Assembly: GCF_020531845.1 (NCBI RefSeq)
Contig: NZ_JAJAVF010000002.1
Coordinates: forward strand, 965,543 to 1,029,542
Length of the DNA stretch: 64,000 nt
DNA from: Methylobacillus methanolivorans
GTDB taxonomy: Bacteria; Pseudomonadota; Gammaproteobacteria; Burkholderiales; Methylophilaceae
Reading direction: 5' to 3'
The translations under genes and the position numbers were made by a program. This document shows, one piece after another, positions 1-9,565 of this stretch (positions are counted from its first letter, which is position 1; the number at the start of each line of letters is the position of its first letter). The notes under the pieces are model-generated. The model did no database searches. It was not told where the DNA came from and saw only the letters and a list, made by a program, of their open reading frames with translations.

Positions 1-728
1 CGCATCACAACACGACCCCGGCCTGTGCGATAACCTTCCTTCACCCCTACCGTGCCATAGATAATGCCCGCAGTTGGGAAATCCGGTGCAGGAATAATCT
101 CAATGAGTTCATCCACCGTGGTTTCAGGGTTCTTGAGCAATGCCAGACAGCCAGCAATAACTTCGTTTAGGTTGTGAGGTGGGATATTGGTCGCCATCCC
201 AACAGCAATGCCGGAACTACCGTTAATCAGCAGATTCGGGATGCGCGCTGGCATGATGAGTGGTTCGTGTTCCGAACCATCGTAGTTCGGACCGAAATCG
301 ACGGTTTCCTTATCGATATCAGCAAGTAACTCATGAGCAATCTTTGCCATGCGGATTTCGGTATACCGCATCGCCGCTGCATTATCGCCATCCACCGAGC
401 CAAAGTTACCCTGACCGTCGACCAGCATATAGCGCAAAGAAAAGTTCTGCGCCATACGTACGATGGTGTCATATACCGCAGTATCACCGTGAGGGTGGTA
501 CTTACCGATCACGTCACCTACGATACGCGCAGATTTCTTGTAAGGCCTGTTCCAATCGTTGCTGAGCTCATGCATCGCAAAGAGAACGCGACGATGTACA
601 GGTTTCAGGCCATCTCGCACATCCGGCAATGCACGCCCCACGATCACGCTCATCGCGTAATCAAGGTAGGAACGACGCATCTCGTCTTCGAGGCTGATAG
701 GGAGGGTTTCTTTGGCGAACTGATCCAT
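1..728 (-). CDS. gyrA: DNA gyrase subunit A, N-terminal part (cut by window edge)
   Basis: GyrA is the breakage-reunion subunit of DNA gyrase, which introduces negative supercoils using ATP. The first ~242 residues are visible, starting [20 protein letters not shown], and the frame runs off the left edge. The quinolone-resistance region reads [17 protein letters not shown], so the position equal to E. coli Ser83 is Thr while Asp87 is kept. The catalytic tyrosine lies in [10 protein letters not shown]. The ATG at 726-728 is the natural start because the protein begins there exactly as in the family. A hairpin and an extended -10 promoter lie just upstream. Identification is certain; only the length is incomplete. 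Confidence 0.97.
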   Translation of the reverse strand, partial: MDQFAKETLPISLEDEMRRSYLDYAMSVIVGRALPDVRDGLKPVHRRVLFAMHELSNDWNRPYKKSARIVGDVIGKYHPHGDTAVYDTIVRMAQNFSLRYMLVDGQGNFGSVDGDNAAAMRYTEIRMAKIAHELLADIDKETVDFGPNYDGSEHEPLIMPARIPNLLINGSSGIAVGMATNIPPHNLNEVIAGCLALLKNPETTVDELIEIIPAPDFPTAGIIYGTVGVKEGYRTGRGRVVM

Positions 729-739
729 TATTTGCTATC

Positions 740-771
740 GGCTTTAAAGTGGCTTAAAGCCATGGATTCTA
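740..771 (-). promoter_or_regulatory. gyrA promoter (extended -10) and leader hairpin
   Basis: On the minus strand TAGAAT (766-771) is preceded by TGC, giving an extended -10 element; no good -35 is visible. Immediately downstream, 740-747 and 754-761 form a perfect 8-bp inverted repeat (GGCTTTAA / TTAAAGCC, 6-nt loop) that would start close to the predicted transcript start, 11 nt before the gyrA ATG. It has no U-run, so it is not an intrinsic terminator. Confidence 0.4.
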
Positions 772-970
772 GCACGATACGCCCGCCAAAGCATGCCAGG
801 ATTTAACCCTTGATCCGATAGGAGATTTCAGCCCCGCGAGATATCAAAGAAACCAGCAGCTACTTGGTATTCAGCTGAATGATTGCAAAAATCTATTAGA
901 GTTTTATCGGGAGTTGCTTTAGGCTATTGAGCTTCGCATACTTCATTCAAACCTAAAAGGAGAAAACACA

Positions 971-1573
971 ATGGCCGTTTTAGTTGGCAAACCAGCTCCC
1001 GACTTCACCGCTGCTGCAGTATTGGGCGACAATTCCATCAAGGAAGATTTCAATCTCTCCCAGTTCATCAAGGGCAAGCCAGCCGTTATCTTCTTTTACC
1101 CACTAGACTTCACTTTCGTCTGCCCTTCCGAGCTGATCGCATTTGATCACCGCCTGGAAGAGTTCAAGTCTCGTGGCGTTGAAGTGATCGGCGTTTCCAT
1201 TGACTCGCACTTCACTCACCTAGCATGGAAGAACACCCCTGTAGACAAGGGCGGCATTGGCAAGGTTGGTTACCCGCTGGTTGCCGATATCAAGCACGAT
1301 ATCGCCAAGGCATATGACGTTGAGTCTGATGGTGGTGTTGCCTACCGTGGCTCTTTCCTCATCAACAAGGACGGCGTAGTCGTACACCAAGTGGTCAATG
1401 ACCTACCCCTTGGCCGTGATATCGACGAAATGCTGCGCATGGTAGATGCACTCCAGTTCTTTGAAGCCCACGGCGAAGTTTGCCCAGCAGGCTGGAAGAA
1501 AGGCAAGGCTGGCATGAGCGCTTCTCCTGAAGGCGTAGCCAAGTACTTGGCAGAAAACGCTTCCTCACTGTAA
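971..1573 (+). CDS. Typical 2-Cys peroxiredoxin (AhpC/Prx1 family)
   Basis: Cytoplasmic thiol peroxidase that reduces hydrogen peroxide, organic peroxides or peroxynitrite. The 200-residue protein has the peroxidatic cysteine at C51 in DFTFVCPSE and the resolving cysteine at C171 in GEVCPAGW, the arrangement of the decameric Prx1/AhpC class. GGIG at 94-97 matches the GGLG-type motif linked to sensitivity to overoxidation. A strong ribosome site (AAAAGGAG) lies 9 nt before the ATG. It is a single-gene unit closed by a hairpin terminator. No reductase partner (AhpF) is nearby, so the electron donor (thioredoxin, glutaredoxin or AhpD type) cannot be told from here. Confidence 0.95.
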   Translation: MAVLVGKPAPDFTAAAVLGDNSIKEDFNLSQFIKGKPAVIFFYPLDFTFVCPSELIAFDHRLEEFKSRGVEVIGVSIDSHFTHLAWKNTPVDKGGIGKVGYPLVADIKHDIAKAYDVESDGGVAYRGSFLINKDGVVVHQVVNDLPLGRDIDEMLRMVDALQFFEAHGEVCPAGWKKGKAGMSASPEGVAKYLAENASSL

Positions 1574-1591
1574 TCACAGCAGTAACGTCAT

Positions 1592-1622
1592 AAAAAAACG
1601 GGACATGATGTCCCGTTTTTTA
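1592..1622. terminator. Rho-independent terminator between convergent genes
   Basis: AAAAACGGGACATGATGTCCCGTTTTT has a GC stem with an A-run on one side and a T-run on the other, so it can end both the peroxiredoxin transcript (plus) and the small-gene pair coming from the minus strand. Confidence 0.9.
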
Positions 1623-1641
1623 TTTACTAATGGGCAATGCA

Positions 1642-1863
1642 CTATTTCTTGCGTGCGCCCAATGCCACTACCGCAATACCTGCCACAATCGCGATTATCC
1701 CTAATACCTCTGGAATCGCCACGTCGTTTTCAACCTCGGCAGTGGCTTTCAATGGCCCAATCTGTGCCACCGTTTCCTCTGTCGTAAAGCTGAACCCTTT
1801 GTAAACCAACGCCGCAGCACCCAATACAACCAGCAACACTCCAACGATTATTGATGTTTTCAT
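1642..1863 (-). CDS. Small inner-membrane protein, DUF3185-like
   Basis: A 73-residue protein with two hydrophobic segments (about residues 4-22 and 49-69) separated by a polar stretch. It ends in RKK, so both termini may face the cytoplasm. It resembles the DUF3185 family of small uncharacterised membrane proteins. The frame is open further upstream, but the ATG at 1861-1863 is preceded by a very good ribosome site (GAGGAGG), which fixes the start. It lies 34 nt downstream of a coiled-coil protein on the same strand and is probably co-transcribed with it. Function unknown. Confidence 0.8.
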   Translation of the reverse strand: MKTSIIVGVLLVVLGAAALVYKGFSFTTEETVAQIGPLKATAEVENDVAIPEVLGIIAIVAGIAVVALGARKK

Positions 1864-1897
1864 TGTGGCCTCCTCGCCTGTAGTCAAGCAATATATA

Positions 1898-2188
1898 TTA
1901 CTCGTTGAACTTCTTCCTAGCCTCTGCAATAGCGTGCTTAATAGCCTCCCACGCCTCGTCGCTACCCTTCTTGAGTTCTTTCCAGGCTTCACCTGCTGAA
2001 GATTGAATCTCACCCAGTTTTACCTTGGCATCTTCCCGCTTGTCTTTCAAGGTAGCAATCTGCTCATCATACTTGATACGTAACTCAGCATCCGCCTTGC
2101 GCACCTTGGCCTCAAGCACATCAATATCAGCGCTCCATTCATCCAGTTGCGCTTTCAGCTTCTCAACGTATTCATCTTTCAAGCTCAT
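1898..2188 (-). CDS. Small charged coiled-coil protein
   Basis: A 96-residue protein with no signal peptide and almost continuous heptad-like helix (residues 3-62), rich in Lys, Glu and Asp. A second amphipathic helix follows with the repeated pattern AWKELKKGSDEAWEAIKHAI. Similar small coiled-coil proteins are annotated as stress-responsive (sll1863-like), an identification made only from general appearance. A strong ribosome site (AAGGAG) precedes the ATG. With the DUF3185-like protein it forms a two-gene unit. No enzymatic motif is present; the molecular role is unknown. Confidence 0.75.
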   Translation of the reverse strand: MSLKDEYVEKLKAQLDEWSADIDVLEAKVRKADAELRIKYDEQIATLKDKREDAKVKLGEIQSSAGEAWKELKKGSDEAWEAIKHAIAEARKKFNE

Positions 2189-2262
2189 ATTGTTCTCCTT
2201 ATTTGATCAATCAGGTTATATCCTAGCATTAGGACATGCTAACGCTGCAATAGTGCCCCACT

Positions 2263-3441
2263 TTAATCCTGCGTACCAAGCCAGGCAAGGTCAGCCTTGA
2301 GATCATCGATATGCTCCAGCCCTACTGCAATACGCACCAAGCCGTCGCCTACCCCAGCAGCGGCCCTGGCTTCAGGGCTAACACGACTATGCGTTGTCGT
2401 AGCCGGATGCGTAATCGTGCTTTTTGCATCACCGAGGTTAGCCGTAATCGAGATCATCTTGGTTGCATCAATCAAATGCCAAGCAGCAGGCTGCCCACCC
2501 TTAACGTCAAAAGACACAATGGCACCACCACTCTTCTGTTGCTTCTGTGCCAGCGCATATTGCGGATGAGAGGGCAATCCCGGGTAATACACGCGTTCGA
2601 CACGGGGCTGCTGCTCCAACCATTGAGCCAGCGCCAACGCATTACGCGCATGCGCTTCCATGCGCACATGCAAAGTCTCCAAGCCCTTGAGGAACACCCA
2701 GGCATTGAATGCGCTCATGGTAGGGCCTGCAGTACGCAGAAAGCCATAGACTGGCTCCAGTACATCCTTGCGCCCTAACACTGCACCACCCAGGCAACGT
2801 CCCTGCCCATCGATGTATTTGGTCGCGGAATGCACCACGATATCGGCACCTAGCGCCAGGGGCTTTTGCAATGCCGGCGTGCAGAAACAATTATCCACGG
2901 CAAGCAGGGCTCCCGCCTGATGAGCAATCTCAGCCACTGCCGCAATATCGCAGATTTCGGTCAACGGGTTAGAAGGGGTTTCCAGGAAAAACAACTTGGT
3001 ATTGGGCTTGACTGCAGCCTTCCAGGCCTCCGGGTCTGAGAGCTGAACAAACGTAGTTTCCAGCCCCCAGCGCTTGAGAATATTGCTAAACAACTGTACT
3101 GAGGTGCCGAAGATGCTGCGCGAAGCAACTACATGATCGCCAGCAGAACACACGCCCATAACGCACGCAAGAATGGCAGACATACCCGATGAAGTGGCAA
3201 CACAAAACTCTGCACCTTCCAACGCGGCAAGCTTGTTCTGAAACATGGTGACCGTCGGGTTGGTGAAACGCGAATAGATATTTCCCGGCTCTTGACCGCC
3301 AAAGCGCGCTGCCGCTTGAGCGGCACTCGCAAAAACAAAACTGGAGGTCAGGAACATGGCCTCGGAATTTTCACCAAATGGCGTATGCTCGCTACCTGCA
3401 CGTACGCTCAATGTCTCTGCATGCCATTCATGCTGACTCAT
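2263..3441 (-). CDS. metZ: O-succinylhomoserine sulfhydrylase
   Basis: PLP enzyme of the Cys/Met metabolism family. It makes homocysteine directly from O-succinylhomoserine and sulfide in methionine synthesis. The 392-residue protein shows the family landmarks: YSRFTNPT near residue 56, SSGMSAI near 84, ETPSNPL near 154, and the PLP lysine K208 in HSATKYIDGQGR. MetZ is preferred over cystathionine gamma-synthase because the N-terminal region (ETLSVRAGSEHTPFGENSEA) and the position downstream of purF match the betaproteobacterial metZ locus. That assignment comes from family memory, not a search. A terminator separates it from purF, so it may have its own promoter. Confidence 0.92.
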   Translation of the reverse strand: MSQHEWHAETLSVRAGSEHTPFGENSEAMFLTSSFVFASAAQAAARFGGQEPGNIYSRFTNPTVTMFQNKLAALEGAEFCVATSSGMSAILACVMGVCSAGDHVVASRSIFGTSVQLFSNILKRWGLETTFVQLSDPEAWKAAVKPNTKLFFLETPSNPLTEICDIAAVAEIAHQAGALLAVDNCFCTPALQKPLALGADIVVHSATKYIDGQGRCLGGAVLGRKDVLEPVYGFLRTAGPTMSAFNAWVFLKGLETLHVRMEAHARNALALAQWLEQQPRVERVYYPGLPSHPQYALAQKQQKSGGAIVSFDVKGGQPAAWHLIDATKMISITANLGDAKSTITHPATTTHSRVSPEARAAAGVGDGLVRIAVGLEHIDDLKADLAWLGTQD

Positions 3442-3491
3442 AACTTCTATACCTTCCCACCCACGTTGGGCTCAATAACAAAAAGGACGGG

Positions 3492-3535
3492 CATAAAAAA
3501 ACCCGCTGTAGCGCCTTGGCTAAAACGGGTTTTCA
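3492..3535 (-). terminator. Terminator after the accD-purF operon
   Basis: On the minus strand AAAACCCG and CGGGTTTT pair around a 19-nt loop and are followed by a run of seven T. It lies 108 nt beyond the purF stop and 50 nt before the metZ start. It could also act as a leader attenuator for metZ. Confidence 0.75.
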
Positions 3536-3642
3536 ATGTCAACTCGCTTTAGCAGTATTTATATTGCGCCCGCAAGCTGAGTGCTACTACTCCTCAAATC
3601 GGCGCATGGATTGATATTAGTCCTGCCAGAGAATGACGTCAA

Positions 3643-5178
3643 CTATACCAACTCCTCCTCTTCAGCTCCAACAAGGTTTAAATCAAGTTGGGTTGTCGAA
3701 TTGGCAGGACGCTTTTTCGCAGCATCATCACCTCGCACGGTTTCTGCGCGTGCCAGATAAGCTTCATCAATATCACCGGTAATATACTTGCCATCAAAAC
3801 AAGAACAATCAAACACCTTGATATCCGGATTACTTTTTTGCACTGCAGCGATCAAGGCATCCAGGTCTTGGTAGATCAAGGCATCAGCACCGATCTCGGC
3901 ACAGATTTCCTCATCGGTACGATCGGTAGCCAGCAACTCGTTGCGCGATGGCATATCGATGCCATAGACATTGGGGTAGCGCACTGGAGGTGCCGCGGAA
4001 GCAAAAAACACCTTGTTGGCACCGGCATCGCGCGCCATCTGCACGATCTGCTGGGAAGTGGTGCCACGTACAATCGAATCGTCTACCAACAATACGTTCT
4101 TGCCCTGAAACTCCATTCCGATCGGGTTGAGCTTCTGGCGCACCGACTTCTTGCGCAGCGCCTGACCTGGCATGATGAAAGTACGACCAATGTAGCGATT
4201 CTTGATGAACCCTTCGCGATAGGTCAGGTTAAGCTTGTTTGCCAGTTCCAACGCACTTGGGCGGCTGGTATCCGGGATCGGAATCACCACATCAATCTTG
4301 AGATGCTTCCATTCCTGTGCAATCTTGTCTGCAAGGCTTTCACCCATATGCAACCGGGTCTGGTAGACAGAGACATTGTCGATAACGGAGTCGGGGCGAG
4401 CCAGATAAACATACTCAAAAATACAAGGAGATAGCTGAGGTGCCTCAGCGCATTGACGTGAGAAGAAATTACCATCTAGATCGATGAAAATAGCTTCGCC
4501 TGGCTCGACATCCCGCACTAGGGTAAAACCCAATACATCCAGCGCCACGCTTTCTGAAGCCACAATATACTCGGTGCCCTGATCGGATTCATTCTTGCCG
4601 ATCACCAAGGGACGAATACCATGCGGATCGCGGAATGCCAACAAACCAAAATTGGCAATCATGGCCACGACAGCATAAGCCCCACGGCAACGCTTGTGAA
4701 CACCAGCAACCGCCTCAAAAATCATATCGGTATTGAGGACAGCGTTATGCGAGGAAGTCTCGATCTCATGAGCAAGCACATTCAACAGCACTTCCGAATC
4801 GGAACTGGTATTGATATGACGCAAATCCTGCCTGAACATCTCTTGCTTGAGCTGTGCGGAATTGGTCAGGTTGCCGTTATGCCCCAGCACAATGCCAAAT
4901 GGGGAGTTTACGTAGAAAGGCTGAGCTTCGGCTGCAGACGATGAACCTGCAGTCGGGTATCGCACGTGAGCAATCCCTGCGTTACCGATCAGACTACGCA
5001 TATGCCTAGTCCGGAATACATCTTGGACCAAGCCATTATTTTTATGCATGAAGAAGGTATTGCCATCACAGGTAACAATCCCCGCCGCATCCTGACCTCG
5101 ATGCTGCAAGACCAGCAGCCCATCGTAAAGCAGCTGGTTAACTGGGTTTTTACCGACTACACCGATAATTCCACACAT
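3643..5178 (-). CDS. purF: Amidophosphoribosyltransferase
   Basis: First committed enzyme of purine synthesis: PRPP plus glutamine gives 5-phosphoribosylamine. The N-terminal class II glutamine amidotransferase domain uses C2, exposed after Met1 removal (MCGIIGVVG). The phosphoribosyltransferase domain carries the PRPP loop [14 protein letters not shown] at 363-376. Length (511) is normal for the E. coli-type enzyme. There is no propeptide before Cys2, as expected for the type without an iron-sulfur cluster. It follows cvpA by 58 nt, the conserved cvpA-purF pairing. Confidence 0.97.
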   Translation of the reverse strand: MCGIIGVVGKNPVNQLLYDGLLVLQHRGQDAAGIVTCDGNTFFMHKNNGLVQDVFRTRHMRSLIGNAGIAHVRYPTAGSSSAAEAQPFYVNSPFGIVLGHNGNLTNSAQLKQEMFRQDLRHINTSSDSEVLLNVLAHEIETSSHNAVLNTDMIFEAVAGVHKRCRGAYAVVAMIANFGLLAFRDPHGIRPLVIGKNESDQGTEYIVASESVALDVLGFTLVRDVEPGEAIFIDLDGNFFSRQCAEAPQLSPCIFEYVYLARPDSVIDNVSVYQTRLHMGESLADKIAQEWKHLKIDVVIPIPDTSRPSALELANKLNLTYREGFIKNRYIGRTFIMPGQALRKKSVRQKLNPIGMEFQGKNVLLVDDSIVRGTTSQQIVQMARDAGANKVFFASAAPPVRYPNVYGIDMPSRNELLATDRTDEEICAEIGADALIYQDLDALIAAVQKSNPDIKVFDCSCFDGKYITGDIDEAYLARAETVRGDDAAKKRPANSTTQLDLNLVGAEEEELV

Positions 5179-5236
5179 GAGCTATATGCCTTAAAAACGA
5201 AAATCTGGAGCAACTAGACAAGCCATTGGGCTCAAT

Positions 5237-5728
5237 CTAGTCGTATTTAATATGTTTTGCAATATCCTGCGGAAACCAGGGCAACATGCTCGCCACCATT
5301 GCCTCCAACGGCGCACTAAACATGGCATTCCGCCAACGCGGATCTTGCGGTAACGATGTCAAACCGCCTAACAACACCAAGGTCAGTACAATCACCAATC
5401 CCTTGGCAAATCCAAAAAGACCACCCAGCCCACGATCCAACGCACTCAAGCCTATGGTCTTGAATATCTGCGCGATCGCAATAGCAAGTAGGCTACATAC
5501 CAATAATGTGGTCAAAAATAAAATTAAAAAGGCGGCAAGGAATTTTAATTCCTCAGCCGGAATGGAATCGGGCAACATTGCCGACACTTCTACCGTATAA
5601 AGCTTTGCCACCACGAAGGCAATCACCCAGCCTGCCAATGCCAACACCTCGCGTACAAACCCTCGCATCATGCTGAGCAGGACAGAAAGCCCAATAATCA
5701 CAAGTATTGCGTAATCAAAGCCCGTCAT
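5237..5728 (-). CDS. cvpA: CvpA family membrane protein
   Basis: A 163-residue inner-membrane protein with about four hydrophobic segments (roughly 5-20, 27-45, 63-90 and 100-122). It matches the CvpA (colicin V production) family, which in Enterobacteria is needed for normal envelope function and colicin V export. The start MTGFDYAILVIIGLSVLLSM is typical. It sits 6 nt after the SPOR gene and just before purF, the classic position. No catalytic motif. Confidence 0.93.
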   Translation of the reverse strand: MTGFDYAILVIIGLSVLLSMMRGFVREVLALAGWVIAFVVAKLYTVEVSAMLPDSIPAEELKFLAAFLILFLTTLLVCSLLAIAIAQIFKTIGLSALDRGLGGLFGFAKGLVIVLTLVLLGGLTSLPQDPRWRNAMFSAPLEAMVASMLPWFPQDIAKHIKYD

Positions 5729-5734
5729 TGATTG

Positions 5735-6427
5735 CTATTTATTACTGATGACCATCCCGGACAAGCCGGCTGCCTTCACCTTGTTCAATGCCTGCTCTGC
5801 CGCCTCGCGGCTAGCAAAAGGGCCAATGCGCAAACGGGTTTTGTCGCCGCTGGCGGTAGGAATCATTTCGGTATGCGATTTCAAGCCCTGACCAGATAGC
5901 TTGTCCTGCAAGTTCTTGACGTTGATCGGATCGGAGAAGACTCCAATCTGCACCAAGAAGCTACCCGCATTAACTAGCTTGGTTTCCACCGGCTTTTGTT
6001 TTTGTGGTTCAGGCTTGGTGGGCTCCACTTTGGTGGCAAGCTGCTTAGCCTCTGGCTTAGCAACTTCCTTCTTGACTGATGGCTCTGGCAATGCAGGTTT
6101 GACAGACTCCTGCTTGGAAGCTGGCTGTACAGGGGCCGCCTCGAAATCGGGCTCATTATCCGATGGTTCTGGTGCCGACAATACTGGTTCAGAAATGATT
6201 TCCTCAACCGGTTCGCCTTGTGGGGCTACTTTGGAACTAAATTCAGGGCCATCTTGGCTAGGAATATTAATGGCGATTTCCTGCGGAGGCACTTTGCTAC
6301 TACGATCATCCAAGACCATAGGCAAGATGGTAACCATCAACAATACCAGTGCAACCGCACCTACCAGGCGCCTACGCGCACGTTTCTTGAACTGAAGTTC
6401 CTGATCACTCGACTGGTCAGATGCCAT
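5735..6427 (-). CDS. SPOR-domain cell-division protein (DedD-like)
   Basis: A 230-residue bitopic membrane protein. It has a short Lys/Arg-rich cytoplasmic start, one membrane span (about 20-40), a long Pro/Glu/Lys-rich linker, and a C-terminal SPOR domain (about 155-228). SPOR domains bind denuded peptidoglycan at the septum. The folC-SPOR-cvpA order matches dedD of other Proteobacteria. An in-frame TTG lies one codon upstream, but the ATG at 6425-6427 is better placed behind AGGAT. Calling it DedD rests on context and architecture; FtsN-like roles are possible. Confidence 0.88.
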   Translation of the reverse strand: MASDQSSDQELQFKKRARRRLVGAVALVLLMVTILPMVLDDRSSKVPPQEIAINIPSQDGPEFSSKVAPQGEPVEEIISEPVLSAPEPSDNEPDFEAAPVQPASKQESVKPALPEPSVKKEVAKPEAKQLATKVEPTKPEPQKQKPVETKLVNAGSFLVQIGVFSDPINVKNLQDKLSGQGLKSHTEMIPTASGDKTRLRIGPFASREAAEQALNKVKAAGLSGMVISNK

Positions 6428-6452
6428 CAAAAATCCTACTATCCTTGTTGAA

Positions 6453-7754
6453 TCAGTGCGTTGCTATCTTTTCACAAGCAGCCATATCAAGCTCACGCAT
6501 GATATCGGCCACAGTGAAGAACGAACCAAAGACGATAATTCTATCATTTTCGCCTGCTTCGTTACAGGCTTGCTGATATGCCGCCCTAACATCCGCATGC
6601 ATTACTACAGAGGCGTCAGTGGCCTGGTTTTTTACATATTCATGCAATTGCTCGACTCCAGCACCTCGCCCATGTGTCACCCTGGCGATGTACCAAGCAT
6701 CAATATGTGGCGCTACAGCTTGCACCACTCCTGCAATATCCTTATCGCCCAGCATGGAAAATACCGCCAGGGTGCGCCCTGTCACTGGGTATTGCGCCAG
6801 ATTGGAAGCCAATGCTCCGGCAGCATGAGGATTATGCGCGACATCAAGCACCACTTGAGGTTGATGACGACAGATCTGGAAACGCCCGCTCAGAGCAACC
6901 TGTTGCAGACCCTGCTGCATATGCTCAAGCGTAACAGGCAGCTTCACCAATAGAGCATCCACGGCATTGATGACACAAGCTGCGTTATTGAGTTGAAACT
7001 CGCCTGCCAAAGCGGGCCATGGTAGTGCATACTCATGACTGGGTGATTGATATTGCCATCCAGAGGCTAGCCGTTTAAAGCTGAACTCATGCCCGATCAG
7101 GCGCAAATCTGCGCCAATGTCATTGGCATACGATGAGAGAGATAACGGTGGATGATCATCACCGCAGATTGCAGGAACACCAGGGCGGAATACACCCGCT
7201 TTTTCCCGGCCAATACACTCCCGGTCATTACCAAGAAAATCCATATGATCAAGATCAATACTGGTAACAATGCTGCACACCGGTGAAAATACATTCACGG
7301 CATCCAGCCGCCCACCGAGGCCAACTTCCAGGATAGCAATATCTACATTAGCTGCGACCATACTCCAGACAGCGGCCAATGTACCAAACTCGAAATAAGT
7401 TAGAGCGGTTTCACCGCGTGCTTGCTCAATCGCCTCGAATGCCTCGACAAGCACGGCATCCTCGACCTCTACACCGCCAAGCCGCACTCGTTCGTTATAG
7501 CGCACGAAATGAGGCGATGTGTAACAACCAGTCTTGTAGCCTGCAGCTTGATAGATGCTTTCCAGCATGGCACAAGTTGACCCCTTGCCATTGGTGCCTG
7601 CAACGATCACGATAGGAAACTGTGGTTGCAGGCCCAGGCGCTGGCGCACCAATTCGACGCGCTCCAGCCCCATTGCGATGGAGGCCGGATGCAGGGCCTC
7701 TATATAGGCAAGCCAGCCCGCGAGATCACGAGCAGCAGGTAAAGAAGATGTCAC
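6453..7754 (-). CDS. folC: Bifunctional folylpolyglutamate / dihydrofolate synthase
   Basis: Mur-ligase-type ATP enzyme that joins glutamate to dihydropteroate and extends folate polyglutamate tails. The 433-residue protein has the P-loop GTNGKGST at 53-60, the Mur-ligase central domain with DHMDFLG near 190-196, and the C-terminal domain with LDVAHNPHAAGAL. It lies between accD and the SPOR gene, with short gaps, in the conserved operon. Whether both activities are present is inferred from the single folC-type copy seen here. Confidence 0.96.
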   Translation of the reverse strand: MTSSLPAARDLAGWLAYIEALHPASIAMGLERVELVRQRLGLQPQFPIVIVAGTNGKGSTCAMLESIYQAAGYKTGCYTSPHFVRYNERVRLGGVEVEDAVLVEAFEAIEQARGETALTYFEFGTLAAVWSMVAANVDIAILEVGLGGRLDAVNVFSPVCSIVTSIDLDHMDFLGNDRECIGREKAGVFRPGVPAICGDDHPPLSLSSYANDIGADLRLIGHEFSFKRLASGWQYQSPSHEYALPWPALAGEFQLNNAACVINAVDALLVKLPVTLEHMQQGLQQVALSGRFQICRHQPQVVLDVAHNPHAAGALASNLAQYPVTGRTLAVFSMLGDKDIAGVVQAVAPHIDAWYIARVTHGRGAGVEQLHEYVKNQATDASVVMHADVRAAYQQACNEAGENDRIIVFGSFFTVADIMRELDMAACEKIATH

Positions 7755-7769
7755 AGAAGCTCGAATAAT

Positions 7770-8639
7770 TTATGCAGCGCTCGCGGGAAGTCGCATCATG
7801 CTGGCCATCAAGGTCGCTAGCTTGTCGCGCATTTCTCGCCTATCCACGATCATGTCAATGGCACCATGCTCCAAGAGGAACTCAGAGCGCTGGAATCCTT
7901 CTGGCAAGGTTTCACGCACCGTTTGCTCGATCACGCGAGGACCAGCAAAACCAATCAAGGCTTGAGGTTCAGCAATGATCACGTCGCCCAGCATGGCAAA
8001 GCTTGCCGACACACCGCCCATGGTCGGGTCAGTCAATACAGAGATATAAGGCAGGCCAGCCTTGCCCAACTTGGTCAGCGCAGCACTGGTCTTGGCCATT
8101 TGCATCAGGGAAAACAAGCCCTCTTGCATCCGTGCACCGCCACTGGCAGAAACGCAAATGAATGGTGTACGGTTATCAATAGCAGCTTGAACGCCACGTG
8201 CAAACCGCTCACCAACGACAGACCCCATAGAGCCACCCATGAACTTGAATTCAAAGGCAGCGGCAACCACACCCACGTTCTTGATGCTGCCTTGCATCAC
8301 GATCAATGAGTCAGTCTCTTCCATCTCAGTTTGCGTAGCCTTCAAGCGATCAACGTAGCGCTTACTATCCTTGAACTTGAGAGGATCAACAGGTTGCACC
8401 TCGGCACCAATTTCCGAGCGCCCTTCTGGGTCCAGCAGGAAATGCAAGCGTGTACGTGCAGAAATACGATTATGGTAAGAACACTTGGGACAAACTTCAG
8501 AATTACTTTCCAGATCAGTACGATAGAGCACCGCCTCACAAGAAGGGCACTTACTCCACAGCCCCTCAGGGACGGTCTTGCGATTATTGCCCACCGGGCG
8601 ATTGATCTTTGGAGGCAGAAGTTTTTGCAACCAGCTCAT
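7770..8639 (-). CDS. accD: Acetyl-CoA carboxylase, carboxyltransferase subunit beta
   Basis: The beta half of the carboxyltransferase that transfers CO2 from biotin-BCCP to acetyl-CoA, giving malonyl-CoA for fatty acid synthesis. The 289-residue protein has the N-terminal four-cysteine zinc ribbon (C31, C34, C50, C53) followed by the crotonase-like fold with SGGARMQEG and [12 protein letters not shown]. It is 15 nt upstream of folC and follows trpA after 106 nt, the standard betaproteobacterial arrangement. Confidence 0.97.
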   Translation of the reverse strand: MSWLQKLLPPKINRPVGNNRKTVPEGLWSKCPSCEAVLYRTDLESNSEVCPKCSYHNRISARTRLHFLLDPEGRSEIGAEVQPVDPLKFKDSKRYVDRLKATQTEMEETDSLIVMQGSIKNVGVVAAAFEFKFMGGSMGSVVGERFARGVQAAIDNRTPFICVSASGGARMQEGLFSLMQMAKTSAALTKLGKAGLPYISVLTDPTMGGVSASFAMLGDVIIAEPQALIGFAGPRVIEQTVRETLPEGFQRSEFLLEHGAIDMIVDRREMRDKLATLMASMMRLPASAA

Positions 8640-8745
8640 GGTTTATCCTTTATTCAGACATGAAGCGACCAGGCATCAAGCTGGTAACGCTTATGTTCAA
8701 TTAGCGTTCAATGTGCCGGACAATCACCTGCCCGACCTTCAATGA

Positions 8746-9552
8746 CTAATGCGTTGCTGCATCAACGGCGGCACGCAAAGTTTGCGTCAAGCTCACCACA
8801 TTGCTTAACAAGTTATCTTCAGTAGAATTTTCGATTTCCTGGATCATGCGGCTACCGATCACCACAGCATCAGCCACCTCCGCCACTGCCTTGGCAGTCG
8901 CAGCATCCCGCACCCCGAAACCTACACCAATCGGCAAGTCTGTTTGCGTACGAATCGCCTTGACCTTTGTCCCCACTTCGACAATATCGAGATTCTTGGA
9001 ACCTGTTACACCCTTGAGCGACACATAGTAAACGAAGCCAGCAGCCTGTTGCACAATCATGTCAACACGGTGAGTGTCTGAAGTTGGAGAGAGCAGGAAG
9101 ATAGGATCCAGTTGCTGTGCTTTCAACAGCTGCACAAACTCCCCGGATTCCTCAGGCGGATAATCCACCGTCAGCACACCATCCACACCCACTGCCCGGG
9201 CGCGCTCAGCAAATTTAGCCTGCCCCATGGCCTCTACCGGGTTGGCATACCCCATCAGGACGATAGGCGTTTGATCATCTGTGAGGCGGAATTCGCGTAC
9301 CATCTCCAGCACATCACCCAAGCCTACCTTGTGCACCAGCGCCCGTTCAGTCGCACGCTGGATGGTTGGACCGTCTGCCATGGGGTCAGAGAATGGCACG
9401 CCAAGCTCAATAATATCGGCACCAGATTGCACCAAGGCATGCATCAACGATACGGTATGCCTTGGATGAGGGTCACCAGCGGTGATGTAAGGGATGAGGG
9501 CTTTTTTGCCTTGCGACTTGAGCGCCGCGAATGTTGCTTGAATACGTGACAT
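8746..9552 (-). CDS. trpA: Tryptophan synthase alpha chain
   Basis: Cleaves indole-3-glycerol phosphate to indole and glyceraldehyde-3-phosphate, passing indole to TrpB. The catalytic Glu lies in [17 protein letters not shown] and the catalytic Asp in [10 protein letters not shown]. The ATG at 9550-9552 ([19 protein letters not shown]) gives 268 residues and matches the family start; an in-frame TTG four codons upstream is less likely. It begins 13 nt after the trpB stop, so translation is probably coupled. Confidence 0.96.
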   Translation of the reverse strand: MSRIQATFAALKSQGKKALIPYITAGDPHPRHTVSLMHALVQSGADIIELGVPFSDPMADGPTIQRATERALVHKVGLGDVLEMVREFRLTDDQTPIVLMGYANPVEAMGQAKFAERARAVGVDGVLTVDYPPEESGEFVQLLKAQQLDPIFLLSPTSDTHRVDMIVQQAAGFVYYVSLKGVTGSKNLDIVEVGTKVKAIRTQTDLPIGVGFGVRDAATAKAVAEVADAVVIGSRMIQEIENSTEDNLLSNVVSLTQTLRAAVDAATH

Positions 9553-9565
9553 GTGAAGCACCAAG

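Noticed and set aside
880..960. OxyR site before the peroxiredoxin gene
   Set aside because: ATAG/CTAT elements occur but not with the required 7-bp spacing.
3442..3535. Possible SAM or SAH riboswitch before metZ
   Set aside because: The region holds only a simple hairpin with a T-run; no multi-stem riboswitch core could be drawn.
3688..4434. 248-codon plus-strand frame inside purF
   Set aside because: Antisense shadow of purF, which is certain from its catalytic Cys and PRPP loop.
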